From positions 248,001 through 312,000 of the forward strand of contig NZ_JAGSNF010000003.1 in the NCBI RefSeq assembly GCF_018139485.1: a DNA stretch of 64,000 bases, written 5' to 3'. The notes under the pieces were generated by a model that did no database searches, was not told where the DNA came from, and saw only the letters and a list, made by a program, of their open reading frames with translations. Source of the stretch: Phycicoccus avicenniae. GTDB taxonomy: Bacteria > Actinomycetota > Actinomycetes > Actinomycetales > Dermatophilaceae. Made by a program: the position numbers and the translations under genes. This document shows positions 9,860-18,229 of the stretch, piece after piece (position 1 is the stretch's first letter; each line of letters opens with the position of its first letter).

Positions 9860-11238
9860 GCACCCGCGGCACCCGGCGGATCTTCGGGATCGAGAACGAG
9901 TACGGCATCACGTGCTCGACCGACGGCCAGCGCACGCTCACCCCGGACGAGGTCGCCCGCTACCTCTTCCGCAAGGTCGTCGCGTGGGGGCGCTCGAGCA
10001 ACGTCTTCCTCACGAACGGCTCGCGGCTCTACCTGGACGTCGGGTCGCACCCGGAGTACGCGACGGCGGAGTGCGACTCGATCCGCCAGGTCGTCACCCA
10101 CGACCGGGCGGGGGAGCGGATCATCGAGGGCCTCGTCGTCGACGCCCAGCAGCGGCTGCGCGAGGACGGCGTCGCGGGCGACATCTACGTCTTCAAGAAC
10201 AACACCGACTCGGCCGGCAACTCCTACGGCTGCCACGAGAACTACCTCGTGACCCGGGGCGGGGAGTTCCAGGCGCTGTCCGAGACTCTCCTGCCGTTCC
10301 TCATCAGCCGGCAGCTGACGTGCGGGGCGGGCAAGCTCGTCACGACGTCCAAGGGCGCCTCGTACGCGCTGAGCCAGCGGGCCGACCACATCTGGGAGGG
10401 CGTGTCGTCGGCGACGACCCGCAGCCGCCCGATCATCAACACCCGGGACGAGCCGCACGCCGACGCGGAGCACTACCGGCGCCTGCACGTCATCGTCGGC
10501 GACAGCAACATGGCCGAGCCCACGACGATGCTCAAGGTCGGGTCGGCGGACCTCGTGCTGCGGATGATCGAGGCCGGCGTCGTCATGCGCGACCTCACCC
10601 TCGAGAACCCGATCCGGGCCATCCGCGAGATCGCGCACGACCTCACCGGCCGGCGGACCGTGCGCCTGGCGAACGGCCGTGAGCTGTCGGCCCTGGACCT
10701 GCAGCGCGAGTACCACGCCAAGGCCGCCGAGTTCGTCGCCCGTGAGGGCGCCCAGGACGCGAGCCACGAGCGGGTGCTCGACCTGTGGGACCGCACCCTG
10801 ACGGCCGTCGAGACCGACGACCTCTCGCTCGTCGGGCGCGAGATCGACTGGGTCGTGAAGTACCGGCTGCTCGAGGAGTACGCCTCCCGGCACGGCCTCG
10901 ACCTCGACAGCCCGCGGCTGGCGCAGATCGACCTCGCCTACCACGACATCGACCGCAGCCGGGGGCTGTTCTACCTGCTCCAGCGGCGCGGCCGGGTCGA
11001 GCGGGTCGTGTCCGACCCCGAGGTGTTCGAGGCCAAGGTGCGCCCACCGCAGACCACCCGGGCGAAGCTGCGCGGGGACTTCATCCGCGCCGCCCAGGAG
11101 AAGCGCCGCGACTTCACCGTCGACTGGGTCCACCTCAAGCTCAACGACCAGGCGCAGCGGACCGTCCTGTGCAAGGACCCCTTCCTCGCCGAGGACGCCC
11201 GCGTCGCCCGCCTCGTCGAGGGGATGCGCACGCCCTGA
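9856..11238 (+). CDS. pafA: Pup--protein ligase PafA
   Basis: 460 residues, close to the mycobacterial enzyme. PafA activates the C-terminal Glu of Pup with ATP and attaches it to substrate lysines. It shares the fold and motifs with Dop: [13 protein letters not shown] at the start, a [15 protein letters not shown] catalytic segment, [19 protein letters not shown] and the [13 protein letters not shown] loop. The GTG start overlaps the prcA stop by four bases. It is the ligase rather than a second Dop because it has the compact loop after the first strand and the SHPEYATAE signature. Confidence 0.97.
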   Translation: MSTRGTRRIFGIENEYGITCSTDGQRTLTPDEVARYLFRKVVAWGRSSNVFLTNGSRLYLDVGSHPEYATAECDSIRQVVTHDRAGERIIEGLVVDAQQRLREDGVAGDIYVFKNNTDSAGNSYGCHENYLVTRGGEFQALSETLLPFLISRQLTCGAGKLVTTSKGASYALSQRADHIWEGVSSATTRSRPIINTRDEPHADAEHYRRLHVIVGDSNMAEPTTMLKVGSADLVLRMIEAGVVMRDLTLENPIRAIREIAHDLTGRRTVRLANGRELSALDLQREYHAKAAEFVAREGAQDASHERVLDLWDRTLTAVETDDLSLVGREIDWVVKYRLLEEYASRHGLDLDSPRLAQIDLAYHDIDRSRGLFYLLQRRGRVERVVSDPEVFEAKVRPPQTTRAKLRGDFIRAAQEKRRDFTVDWVHLKLNDQAQRTVLCKDPFLAEDARVARLVEGMRTP

Positions 11239-11357
11239 GCCGGTCCGCTCCCAGGCGACGATGAGGGAGTTCCCATCCGGAGTGGTTATCGTCGAGGAGT
11301 TCCCGCCGTGCCGGTGCCCCGGGCCCGCGCACGTCCCCGACCGAAGGTGACCACCTC

Positions 11358-12305
11358 GTGCCCTCCCGCTTGACCACCACCCTGACCGCCGCGGCCGCCG
11401 CGGGCGCCCTCGTCCTCGCCGGCTGCGCGGAGGAGACCGCGAGCGAGCCCGCCTCGTCCCTCACCGGGGTCGAGGTCACCGGCGACGCCGGTGCGGAACC
11501 GACCGTCGAGGTCGACGCGCCGCTCGAGCTGAGCCGCACCGAGTCCTCGGTCGTCTCCGAGGGCGACGGCGACGAGATCGCCGAGAGCGACCTCGTGACC
11601 GTCCAGGCCGTCATCGTCAACGGCACGACGGGTGAGACCCTCACGAGCACCTGGGAGAACGACCCGGTGGGCCTCGACCTGTCCGCGCAGGACCTCTTCC
11701 CGGCGTTCAAGACCCAGATCCCCGGCAAGACCGTCGGCTCCCGTCTCGTCATCGGCTCGACCCCGGCGGACGCCTACGGCGAGACCGGCAACGAGCAGCT
11801 CGGCGTCGGCGCCGAGGACCCGGTCCTCTTCGTCGTCGACCTCGTCGCCGCGCCGGACGTCCTCGAGAGCGCACAGGGCGAGGAGGTCCAGCCCGAGGAG
11901 GACCTGCCCGAGGTGCAGTGGCAGGAGGACGCCCCGGCGGAGATCACGATCCCGGACGGCGTCGACGCCCCCGAGGAGACGGTGACCCAGCAGCTCGTCC
12001 GCGGCGAGGGCCCCGAGGTGGAGGAGGGCCAGACCATCAAGGTCACGTACACCGGCGTCCTCTACAAGAACGGCGAGGTCTTCGACTCCAGCTTCAACAA
12101 CCCGGCGGCCTCCTCGGTCGACTTCCCGATCGGGGTCGGCCAGGTCATCAAGGGCTGGGACGACGGCCTCGTCGGCCAGCCGGTCGGCAGCCGGGTGCTC
12201 CTCGTCGTCCCGCCGGCCGACGGCTACGGCGAGCAGGGCCGTGGTGAGCAGATCACCGGGTCGGACACCCTCGTGTTCGTCGTCGACATCCTCGCGGCCT
12301 ACTGA
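11358..12305 (+). CDS. Lipoprotein with two FKBP-type peptidyl-prolyl isomerase domains
   Basis: 315 residues with a lipoprotein signal (lipobox LAGC, lipidated Cys23), so it should be anchored to the outer face of the membrane. Two FKBP domains follow: a more divergent one at about 60-160 and a C-terminal one at about 210-315 with the canonical VTYTGVLYKNGEVFDSS and VIKGWDDGL segments. Likely a folding helper for exported proteins. GTG start with a GAAGGTGA ribosome binding site; a possible -10 TATCGT lies at 11287-11292. FKBP genes next to pafA are a regular neighbourhood in related actinobacteria, but a direct proteasome link is not shown. Confidence 0.9.
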   Translation: MPSRLTTTLTAAAAAGALVLAGCAEETASEPASSLTGVEVTGDAGAEPTVEVDAPLELSRTESSVVSEGDGDEIAESDLVTVQAVIVNGTTGETLTSTWENDPVGLDLSAQDLFPAFKTQIPGKTVGSRLVIGSTPADAYGETGNEQLGVGAEDPVLFVVDLVAAPDVLESAQGEEVQPEEDLPEVQWQEDAPAEITIPDGVDAPEETVTQQLVRGEGPEVEEGQTIKVTYTGVLYKNGEVFDSSFNNPAASSVDFPIGVGQVIKGWDDGLVGQPVGSRVLLVVPPADGYGEQGRGEQITGSDTLVFVVDILAAY

Positions 12306-12342
12306 GCCGCGTCCCCACCCGCACCGACGTCAGGAGAGCACC

Positions 12343-12720
12343 GTGAGCGAGCCCACGAAGCCCGAGATCGACTTCCCCGGCACCGAGGCACCGGACGACC
12401 TCGTCATCGAGGACATCACCGTCGGCGACGGCGCCGAGGCCACGTCCGGCAGCACCGTGTCCGCGCACTACGTCGGCGTCGCGCACTCGACCGGCGAGGA
12501 GTTCGACGCCTCGTGGAACCGGGGCGCGCCGCTGGACTTCCAGCTGGGCGTGGGCATGGTCATCGCCGGCTGGGACGAGGGCATCGCCGGCATGCGGGTC
12601 GGAGGCCGGCGGAAGCTGACCATCCCGGCGCACAAGGCCTACGGCGACCGCGGCGCGGGCGCCGTCATCGCCCCCGGGGAGACGCTCGTCTTCGTCGTCG
12701 ACCTCATGGGCGTGCGCTGA
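12343..12720 (+). CDS. Cytoplasmic FKBP-type peptidyl-prolyl isomerase
   Basis: 125 residues, a single FKBP domain without signal peptide. The family segments VSAHYVGVAHSTGEEFDASW, VIAGWDEGIAGM and GGRRKLTIP are intact. It catalyses cis-trans isomerisation of prolyl bonds. It follows the lipoprotein FKBP after 37 bases, probably in one operon, with a GTG start and an AGGAGAG ribosome binding site. Its last 17 bases overlap the end of the convergent DUF3866 gene, so no intergenic terminator exists here. Confidence 0.93.
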   Translation: MSEPTKPEIDFPGTEAPDDLVIEDITVGDGAEATSGSTVSAHYVGVAHSTGEEFDASWNRGAPLDFQLGVGMVIAGWDEGIAGMRVGGRRKLTIPAHKAYGDRGAGAVIAPGETLVFVVDLMGVR

Positions 12721-13798
12721 CCGACGCCGCGTGGGACCCGGCGGCCGCCGCGAACAGGAACGGCGCCGGGTCCTCCGCGAGGCCGCGGCCCATCGTCGAG
12801 AGCCCGACCGGGGACGCCTCGAGCGCCTCGCGGAGGCCCTCCGGGTCGACCTCGACGACCGTGAGGGTCGCGCGCGCCCCCGCGACGAGGTCCTCGACCT
12901 GCCGCCGCACTCGCGCGTCCAACGCGGGGTCCGGCAGCGTCGTCACCGGGAGGTCGGCCGGGGTGAGCAGCGCCCGGCCGTAGGCCGTCGTGCTGTGGTG
13001 GCTCACCCCGTGGTGCCGCTCGCGCCGGTCGGCGCCCGACACCCGCAGGCTCGCCACGGACCGTCCGCCGAGCACGTCCGCGGCGTGCAGCGCCTCCGCG
13101 GCCGCGACGCCGGAGTACCCCCACCGTGTGCCGGTGCCGACGTTGCCCGGTCCCTGAGCCACGACGACGACGTCGGCGCCGACGACGTGCCGGGCCGCGA
13201 GCAGCCCCGTGTGGACCGTCACGGCCTCGTGGTCACCGCCGAAGGCCTGGCCCACCGTGACGCACGCGGCCAGCGCGCCGGACTCCCGCAGGCCCGCGAC
13301 GGCCCGGGAGAAGGCGGCGGGCAGCGCCCCGCCGTCCGTCATGACGTAGGCGACCCGGGCGTCGGGACGCGCCGAGCGGACACCCGCGACGACCGCCGGC
13401 AGGGCGCTGTGCAGGTCGGCGACGACGACGGGGGTGCCGTCCAGGTCGTCGGCGTCCCGCAGCAGGTCGTGGTGCGGGCTGTCCTGCTCGTCGACGGCGA
13501 GCAGCATCTGCTGCAGCGGCGTGTAGCGGGCCTTGACGATGTGGCCGGGCCCCACCTCGGGGTCCTCCGGCAGGACGTCGGTGCGGGCGACGACGAACGC
13601 CAGGCCCCCGGTGCCGAGACCGCGCAGGAGGGCCGAGGCGTTGAGGAGCACCCGTTCCCCGGCCGCCGGGACCCCCGTCACGGCGGTGTACGCGAGGGCG
13701 CGGACCGGCTCGGGGGAGCCCTCCACGCTCACCTCCAGCTCCACCGCGCCGGACCACCGGCGACGCTCCTGCACGACCCGTCCGGCACGCCACTGCAT
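12704..13798 (-). CDS. DUF3866 family protein
   Basis: 364 residues of a conserved actinobacterial family of unknown function, which I recognise from its position opposite pafB and from motifs such as HIVKARYTPLQ, VTVGQAFGGDHEA and VAQGPGNVGTGT. The Gly-rich GPGNVGTGT segment looks like a nucleotide or phosphate loop. No signal peptide or membrane segment. ATG at 13798 with a possible -10 TACGCT upstream. It is divergent from pafB across 39 bases and overlaps the FKBP gene tail to tail. No reaction can be named. Confidence 0.8.
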   Translation of the reverse strand: MQWRAGRVVQERRRWSGAVELEVSVEGSPEPVRALAYTAVTGVPAAGERVLLNASALLRGLGTGGLAFVVARTDVLPEDPEVGPGHIVKARYTPLQQMLLAVDEQDSPHHDLLRDADDLDGTPVVVADLHSALPAVVAGVRSARPDARVAYVMTDGGALPAAFSRAVAGLRESGALAACVTVGQAFGGDHEAVTVHTGLLAARHVVGADVVVVAQGPGNVGTGTRWGYSGVAAAEALHAADVLGGRSVASLRVSGADRRERHHGVSHHSTTAYGRALLTPADLPVTTLPDPALDARVRRQVEDLVAGARATLTVVEVDPEGLREALEASPVGLSTMGRGLAEDPAPFLFAAAAGSHAASVSARP

Positions 13799-13824
13799 CA
13801 CGCCGGGCAGCGTAACGGCCCGTG

Positions 13825-13830
13825 TACCGT
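13825..13830 (+). promoter_or_regulatory. -10 hexamer of a leaderless pafB promoter
   Basis: TACCGT ends seven bases before the pafB GTG at 13838 with no ribosome binding site between them. This promoter would drive pafB-pafC as a separate unit from the proteasome core genes. Confidence 0.6.
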
Positions 13831-13837
13831 CTGACGG

Positions 13838-14851
13838 GTGAGCAGCGAGAACGGGGGAGGTGCGCCCAGCGGGGCCCAGGCGAAGACCGAGCGGCTGCTC
13901 AACCTCGTCCTCGTCCTGCTCTACACGCGGCGTCCGCTGTCCAAGGCGCAGATCCGCCGGCTCGTCCCGCAGTACGCCGCCAACGCCTCCGTCGAGGCCT
14001 TCGAGCGGATGTTCGAGCGGGACAAGGACGAGCTGCGCGAGCTCGGCGTCCCGCTCGTCACCGAGGACATCGACGCCCTCTGGGAGGACGAGCCCGGATA
14101 CCGCATCCACCAGCGCGACTACGCCCTGCCGGACATCGCCTTCGAGCCCGACGAGCTCGCCGTCCTGGGGCTCGCGAGCCGCACCTGGGCGCAGGCCTCC
14201 CTCGCCGGTCCCGCCGCCCAGGCCCTGCGCAAGCTGCGCGCCGCCGGCGTCGAGCGCGACGCCGAGGCACTCATCGGGATCGAGCCGCGGCTGCGGACCA
14301 CCGAGCCGGCCTTCGACGCCGTCAAGGACGCCGTGGTGCGCCGGGTGCGGCTGCGCTTCGGCTACCGCCGCCCCGAGGACGCCGAGGCGAGCGAGCGGCA
14401 CGTGCAGCCGTGGTCGCTCGTGTCGTGGAACGGTCGGTGGTACCTCACGGCGTACGACGAGGACCGCGAGGCGCCGCGCGTCTTCCGGCTCTCCCGGATC
14501 TCCGGTGCGGTCCGCACCGTCGGGCGTCCCGGGGCCTTCGAGGTCCCCGAGGACCACGAGCCGCACGTCATGGCCCGCCGCGAGGGCACGCCGGCGACGC
14601 AGCCGAGCCCCGCCGTCGTCCGGGTGCGTCAGGGTGCGGGCCACAGCCTGCGCCGACGCGCCCGGACCGTCGGCGACGTCGACGACACGTGGTCGCTCCT
14701 CGACCTCGACTACCACGACCTCGACATGCAGGCCGAGGAGCTCGCGTCCTACGGCGCCGACGTCGTCGTCGAGCAGCCCCCCGAGCTCGTCGACGCGGTC
14801 GTGGAGCGCCTGCGCGGCGCCGTCCTCGCGCACGGGGGTGCCGTCCGGTGA
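13838..14851 (+). CDS. pafB: WYL-domain transcriptional regulator PafB
   Basis: 337 residues. PafB and PafC form a heterodimer-like activator of the LexA-independent DNA-damage response in mycobacteria. An N-terminal helix-turn-helix (about 15-75), a WYL domain in the middle (GRWYLTAYDEDREAPRVFRLSR, which includes the family's W-Y-L triplet) and a WCX C-terminal domain are visible. Despite the name it is not a structural part of the proteasome system. GTG start supported by a -10 seven bases upstream. It overlaps pafC by four bases (GTGA). Confidence 0.95.
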   Translation: MSSENGGGAPSGAQAKTERLLNLVLVLLYTRRPLSKAQIRRLVPQYAANASVEAFERMFERDKDELRELGVPLVTEDIDALWEDEPGYRIHQRDYALPDIAFEPDELAVLGLASRTWAQASLAGPAAQALRKLRAAGVERDAEALIGIEPRLRTTEPAFDAVKDAVVRRVRLRFGYRRPEDAEASERHVQPWSLVSWNGRWYLTAYDEDREAPRVFRLSRISGAVRTVGRPGAFEVPEDHEPHVMARREGTPATQPSPAVVRVRQGAGHSLRRRARTVGDVDDTWSLLDLDYHDLDMQAEELASYGADVVVEQPPELVDAVVERLRGAVLAHGGAVR

Positions 14852-15828
14852 CGCCGCCGACGACCGAGAGCGCCACCGCCCGGCTCGGCCGGCTGCTCAC
14901 GATGGTCCCGTGGCTCGTCAACCGGCAGGGCATCGACCTGCGCCGGGCCGCCGACGAGCTCGGGGTGAGCACCGACCAGCTCGAGGCCGACCTGCGGCTG
15001 CTCTTCCTCTGCGGCTACGGGCAGATGCCGGACGAGCTCATCGAGGCCGACTGGGAGGGCGGCCGGGTCTTCGTCGGGAACGCCGACGAGATCTCCCGCC
15101 CCCTGCGGCTCGGGGTCGACGAGGCGGTGACGCTCATCGTCGGCCTGCGGGCGCTGCGCGAGGTCCCGGGGCTCGACGAGCGCGACGCCGTCGACCGCGC
15201 CCTCGCCAAGCTCGAGAGCGCCGCCGGGGAGGCCGCCGCCCCCGCGAGCCGGGTCAGGGCGGAGGTCGGCTCGCGGGTCGAGGCGGACGTCCTGAGCCGC
15301 GTGCGGGGCGCGCTCGCGGACCACCGGCGCCTGCACCTGCGCTACGTCGTGCCCGCCCGCGACGAGGCGACCGAGCGCGACGTCGACCCGATGCGGGTCG
15401 TCGGGATGGACGGCGCCTGGTACCTCGAGGGATGGTGCCACCGCGCGGAGGACGTCCGGCTGTTCCGGCTCGACCGGATCGAGGACCTCGTCGTCCTCGA
15501 CGTCGACGGCACCCCGCCGCAGCAGGCCCACGAGCGCGACCTGTCCGAGGGCACCTTCCGCCCGGCGCCCGACGACGTCACGGTCGTCCTGCGGTTGCTG
15601 CCCGGCGCGACGTGGGTCGCCGACCACTACGCGGTCGACGACGTCGAGGAGGTGCCCGCGTCCGAGGGCGGGGGCCTGCGGGTGTCCCTGCGGACCGCGG
15701 ACACGGCCTGGCTGCGCCGGCTGCTGTGGCGGCTCGGCGGCGCCGGACGGGTCGAGTCCCCGGCCGACCTCGCCGCCGAGGTGCTCGGCGGGGCCGACGC
15801 CGCCCTCGCGGCCTACTCCCGGGCCTGA
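14848..15828 (+). CDS. pafC: WYL-domain transcriptional regulator PafC
   Basis: 326 residues, paralogous to PafB. N-terminal helix-turn-helix (about 10-70), WYL domain with GAWYLEGWCHRAEDVRLFRL and a WCX domain at the end. In mycobacteria it acts with PafB to activate DNA-repair genes after damage, with single-stranded DNA proposed as the signal for the WYL domain. GTG start overlaps the pafB stop, so the two should be made in equal amounts. The next small membrane-protein gene starts two bases after its stop. Confidence 0.95.
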   Translation: MTPPTTESATARLGRLLTMVPWLVNRQGIDLRRAADELGVSTDQLEADLRLLFLCGYGQMPDELIEADWEGGRVFVGNADEISRPLRLGVDEAVTLIVGLRALREVPGLDERDAVDRALAKLESAAGEAAAPASRVRAEVGSRVEADVLSRVRGALADHRRLHLRYVVPARDEATERDVDPMRVVGMDGAWYLEGWCHRAEDVRLFRLDRIEDLVVLDVDGTPPQQAHERDLSEGTFRPAPDDVTVVLRLLPGATWVADHYAVDDVEEVPASEGGGLRVSLRTADTAWLRRLLWRLGGAGRVESPADLAAEVLGGADAALAAYSRA

Positions 15829-15830
15829 CC

Positions 15831-16145
15831 GTGCTGCCGTGGTGGGGCTGGCTGCTGCTGTGGTCCGTGCTCGTCCTGGGCGGAGGCGTCGTCGTCTTCT
15901 TGCGGTTGCGCTCGCTCTGGCGCAGCGTCCGGGCGCTGTCCGCCGAGGTCTCCCGCGCGGGCCGCGTCGTCGCGGAGCTCGAGGCCGCCCTGGAGCGTTC
16001 CCCGGCGGTTCACCCACCGGACACGGCGGTCGCACAGGCGCCGCGGACGCTGCTGAGGCAGTATCGGAGCGAGCGGGCCCGACAGCGGGCGGACCGATCG
16101 GCACGACGTGCCGCGCGGATGCCGGCCTGGGCACGCGTAGACTGA
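15831..16145 (+). CDS. Small single-pass membrane protein between pafC and tatA
   Basis: 104 residues from a GTG two bases after the pafC stop. One membrane segment (about 4-26, Trp-rich at its start) is followed by a short coiled-coil-like stretch (SAEVSRAGRVVAELEAALE) and a strongly basic C-terminus, so the tail should lie in the cytoplasm. I know no function. Its base composition and tight spacing to pafC argue for a real gene. The tatA -10 overlaps its stop codon. Confidence 0.7.
   Translation: MLPWWGWLLLWSVLVLGGGVVVFLRLRSLWRSVRALSAEVSRAGRVVAELEAALERSPAVHPPDTAVAQAPRTLLRQYRSERARQRADRSARRAARMPAWARVD
16138..16143 (+). promoter_or_regulatory. -10 hexamer for tatA-tatC
   Basis: TAGACT overlaps the end of the preceding gene. 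It would give a leader of about 32 bases before the tatA ATG, which has a GAAGGGGA ribosome binding site. This makes tatAC a leadered unit, unlike many neighbours. Confidence 0.4.
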
Positions 16146-16181
16146 CCCACGACCTCGACACATCGAAGGGGATGGACCCAC

Positions 16182-16487
16182 ATGGGCAGGATCGGACCCA
16201 CCGAGATCATCATCATCGCGGTGCTGATCATCGTCATCTTCGGCTGGAAGCGGCTGCCCGACGCGGCGCGCAGCATCGGCCGCTCGGCTCGCGTCTTCAA
16301 GTCGGAGGTCGACGAGATGAAGCGCGACAGCGAGGCGAGCAAGTCCGACGCCTCGGAGTCCACGGTCCGGGGTGAGTCGATCACCCAGGACCGCAGCGTC
16401 GACAACGTCGTCCGTCCCGACGAGGCCGGCAACGCCGTCCACGAGAAGCAGCCCCGGACCGACAACCAGTCCGGCCCGCGCGCCTGA
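16182..16487 (+). CDS. tatA: Sec-independent translocase subunit TatA
   Basis: 101 residues. N-terminal membrane helix (about 6-20), the FGWKRLPD hinge (the family has FG-x-K-(K/R)-LPD), an amphipathic helix and a polar, charged tail. TatA forms the pore part of the twin-arginine translocon, which exports folded proteins such as the Tat peptidase at 2945-3949. ATG with a good ribosome binding site. It sits 21 bases upstream of tatC; tatB is normally elsewhere in actinobacteria and is not in this window. Confidence 0.95.
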   Translation: MGRIGPTEIIIIAVLIIVIFGWKRLPDAARSIGRSARVFKSEVDEMKRDSEASKSDASESTVRGESITQDRSVDNVVRPDEAGNAVHEKQPRTDNQSGPRA

Positions 16488-16508
16488 CCCCGGGACCACC
16501 CACCCTCC

Positions 16509-17321
16509 ATGGCCCGGAAGCCCCGTAGCCCTCGCGACCCCGAGGGTCGGATGACGCTGGCGGAGCACTTCCGGGAGTTCCGTAGGCGTCTCTTCGTCGC
16601 CGCCGCGTCGGTGCTCGTGACGGCGATCGTCGCGGGCATCTTCTACGACCGGGTCTTCCAGTTCCTCACGGCGCCCTTCTACGCCTACGCCGACGCCAAC
16701 CCGGACAACACGATCAGCCTGAACTTCGGCGAGGCCACCTCGGCGCTGTCCAACCTCATCAGCCTGTCGATCTTCGTCGGCGTCATCGTCTCGAGCCCGG
16801 TCTGGCTCTACCAGGCGTGGGCGTTCATCGTGCCCGGGCTGACCCGCAAGGAGAAGCGGGTCTCGCTGCTCTTCGTCGCGGCGACCGTCCCGCTGTTCCT
16901 CACGGGCTGCGCGCTGGCGTACGCGATCCTCCCGCAGAGCCTTCAGATCCTCTACGGGCTGAGCCCCGCCGGGACCTCGAACATCCAGCAGACGTCGATG
17001 TACTTCTCGTTCGTCACCCGCTTCATCCTCGTCTTCGGGCTCGGCTTCCTCTTCCCCGTCGTCCTCGTCGGGCTCAACGTCCTCGGCGCGATGCCGGCGG
17101 AGCGGCTCATCAAAGGCTGGCGGGTCGCCGTCGTCCTCATCTTCGTCTTCGCCGCCGTCGCCACCCCGACCGCCGACCCGTTCACGATGTTCGTCTTCGC
17201 GGCCCCGCTCACCCTGCTGTTCTTCGGGGCCTGGTTCGTCTGCCGGCTGCTCGACAAGCGCAAGGCGAAGAACCGGCCGGAGTGGCTCGACGTGTCGGAC
17301 GACGAGGCCTCCTCGCTGTGA
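16509..17321 (+). CDS. tatC: Sec-independent translocase subunit TatC
   Basis: 270 residues with six predicted membrane helices. The cytoplasmic N-terminal EHFREFRRRLF segment is the conserved signal-recognition part of TatC, and YQAWAFIVPGLTRKEKR is the typical first loop region. TatC binds twin-arginine signal peptides. The stop overlaps the GTG of the lipid-kinase gene (GTGA), so these are coupled. Confidence 0.96.
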   Translation: MARKPRSPRDPEGRMTLAEHFREFRRRLFVAAASVLVTAIVAGIFYDRVFQFLTAPFYAYADANPDNTISLNFGEATSALSNLISLSIFVGVIVSSPVWLYQAWAFIVPGLTRKEKRVSLLFVAATVPLFLTGCALAYAILPQSLQILYGLSPAGTSNIQQTSMYFSFVTRFILVFGLGFLFPVVLVGLNVLGAMPAERLIKGWRVAVVLIFVFAAVATPTADPFTMFVFAAPLTLLFFGAWFVCRLLDKRKAKNRPEWLDVSDDEASSL

Positions 17322-18208
17322 CCCGGCTCGGGGTGCTCGTCAACCCCACCGCCGGCAAGAACACCGGACGCGCCGTCGGGGCCACGGCCCTGACCCTCCT
17401 GCGGGCCGCGGGCGCGGAGGTCGTCGACCTGTCCGCCGCCGACGGCCGCGGCGCCCTCGAACGGGCGCGCGCCGCGGTCGCGGCCGGAGGGCTCGACGCC
17501 GTCGTCGTCGTCGGCGGTGACGGGATGGTCCACCTCGGCGCCCAGGTGTGCGCCGGGACCGACGTGCCGCTCGGCATCGTCGCCGCCGGGACCGGCAACG
17601 ACGTCGCGCGGGCCCTCGGCCTGCCGGTGCGGGACGCGGCCGCCGCCGTCGAGCGGGTCCTGGCGGGACGGACCCGTGCCGTCGACGCCGTGCGGCGGCA
17701 GGACCCGGGGCCGGACGGCAGCAGGTGGTTCGTCGGGGTGCTCGCCGCGGGGTTCGACGCCGTCGTCAACGAGCGGGCCAACGGCTGGCGGTGGCCGCGC
17801 GGCCAGGCGCGCTACACCCTCGCCGTCCTGCGCGAGCTGCCGGGGTTCCGGCCGATCCCGTACGTGCTGCACCTCGACGACCGGCGGCTCGAGACCGAGG
17901 CGATGCTCGTCGCGGTCGGCAACGGCCCGTCGTACGGCGGTGGGATGCGGGTGACGCCCGACGCGGCCCTCGACGACGGTCTCCTCGACGTGCTCGTCCT
18001 GCACCGTCTCCCGGTCGCGGAGTTCCTCCGCGTCTTCCCGCGGGTGTTCTCCGGGGGCCACCTCGGCCACCCGGCGGTCGAGGTGCACCGCGCGCGCCGG
18101 GTGCGGCTGGAGGCGACCGGCATCGTCGGGTACGCCGACGGCGAGCGGCTCGGCCCGCTGCCGCTCGACCTCGAGGTGGTCCCGGGCGCGCTGTCGGTGC
18201 TCGCCTGA
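17318..18208 (+). CDS. Diacylglycerol kinase family lipid kinase
   Basis: 296 residues of the DAGK catalytic family (YegS/BmrU/DgkB type), which transfer phosphate from ATP to a lipid hydroxyl. The motifs NPTAGK near the start, GGDGM (phosphate loop and catalytic Asp region) and GTGNDVAR are all present, followed by the C-terminal beta-sandwich. The substrate (diacylglycerol or another lipid) cannot be read from sequence. The GTG start overlaps the tatC stop. helY follows after 21 bases with its own -10. Confidence 0.92.
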   Translation: MTRLGVLVNPTAGKNTGRAVGATALTLLRAAGAEVVDLSAADGRGALERARAAVAAGGLDAVVVVGGDGMVHLGAQVCAGTDVPLGIVAAGTGNDVARALGLPVRDAAAAVERVLAGRTRAVDAVRRQDPGPDGSRWFVGVLAAGFDAVVNERANGWRWPRGQARYTLAVLRELPGFRPIPYVLHLDDRRLETEAMLVAVGNGPSYGGGMRVTPDAALDDGLLDVLVLHRLPVAEFLRVFPRVFSGGHLGHPAVEVHRARRVRLEATGIVGYADGERLGPLPLDLEVVPGALSVLA

Positions 18209-18229
18209 GCGCTGACGTAGCCTGAGGAC

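Noticed and set aside
13860-15830. Arg/Ser/Pro-rich frame running through pafB and pafC
   Set aside because: Only its last 104 codons (from GTG 15831) look like a protein; the rest is an out-of-frame reading of pafBC.
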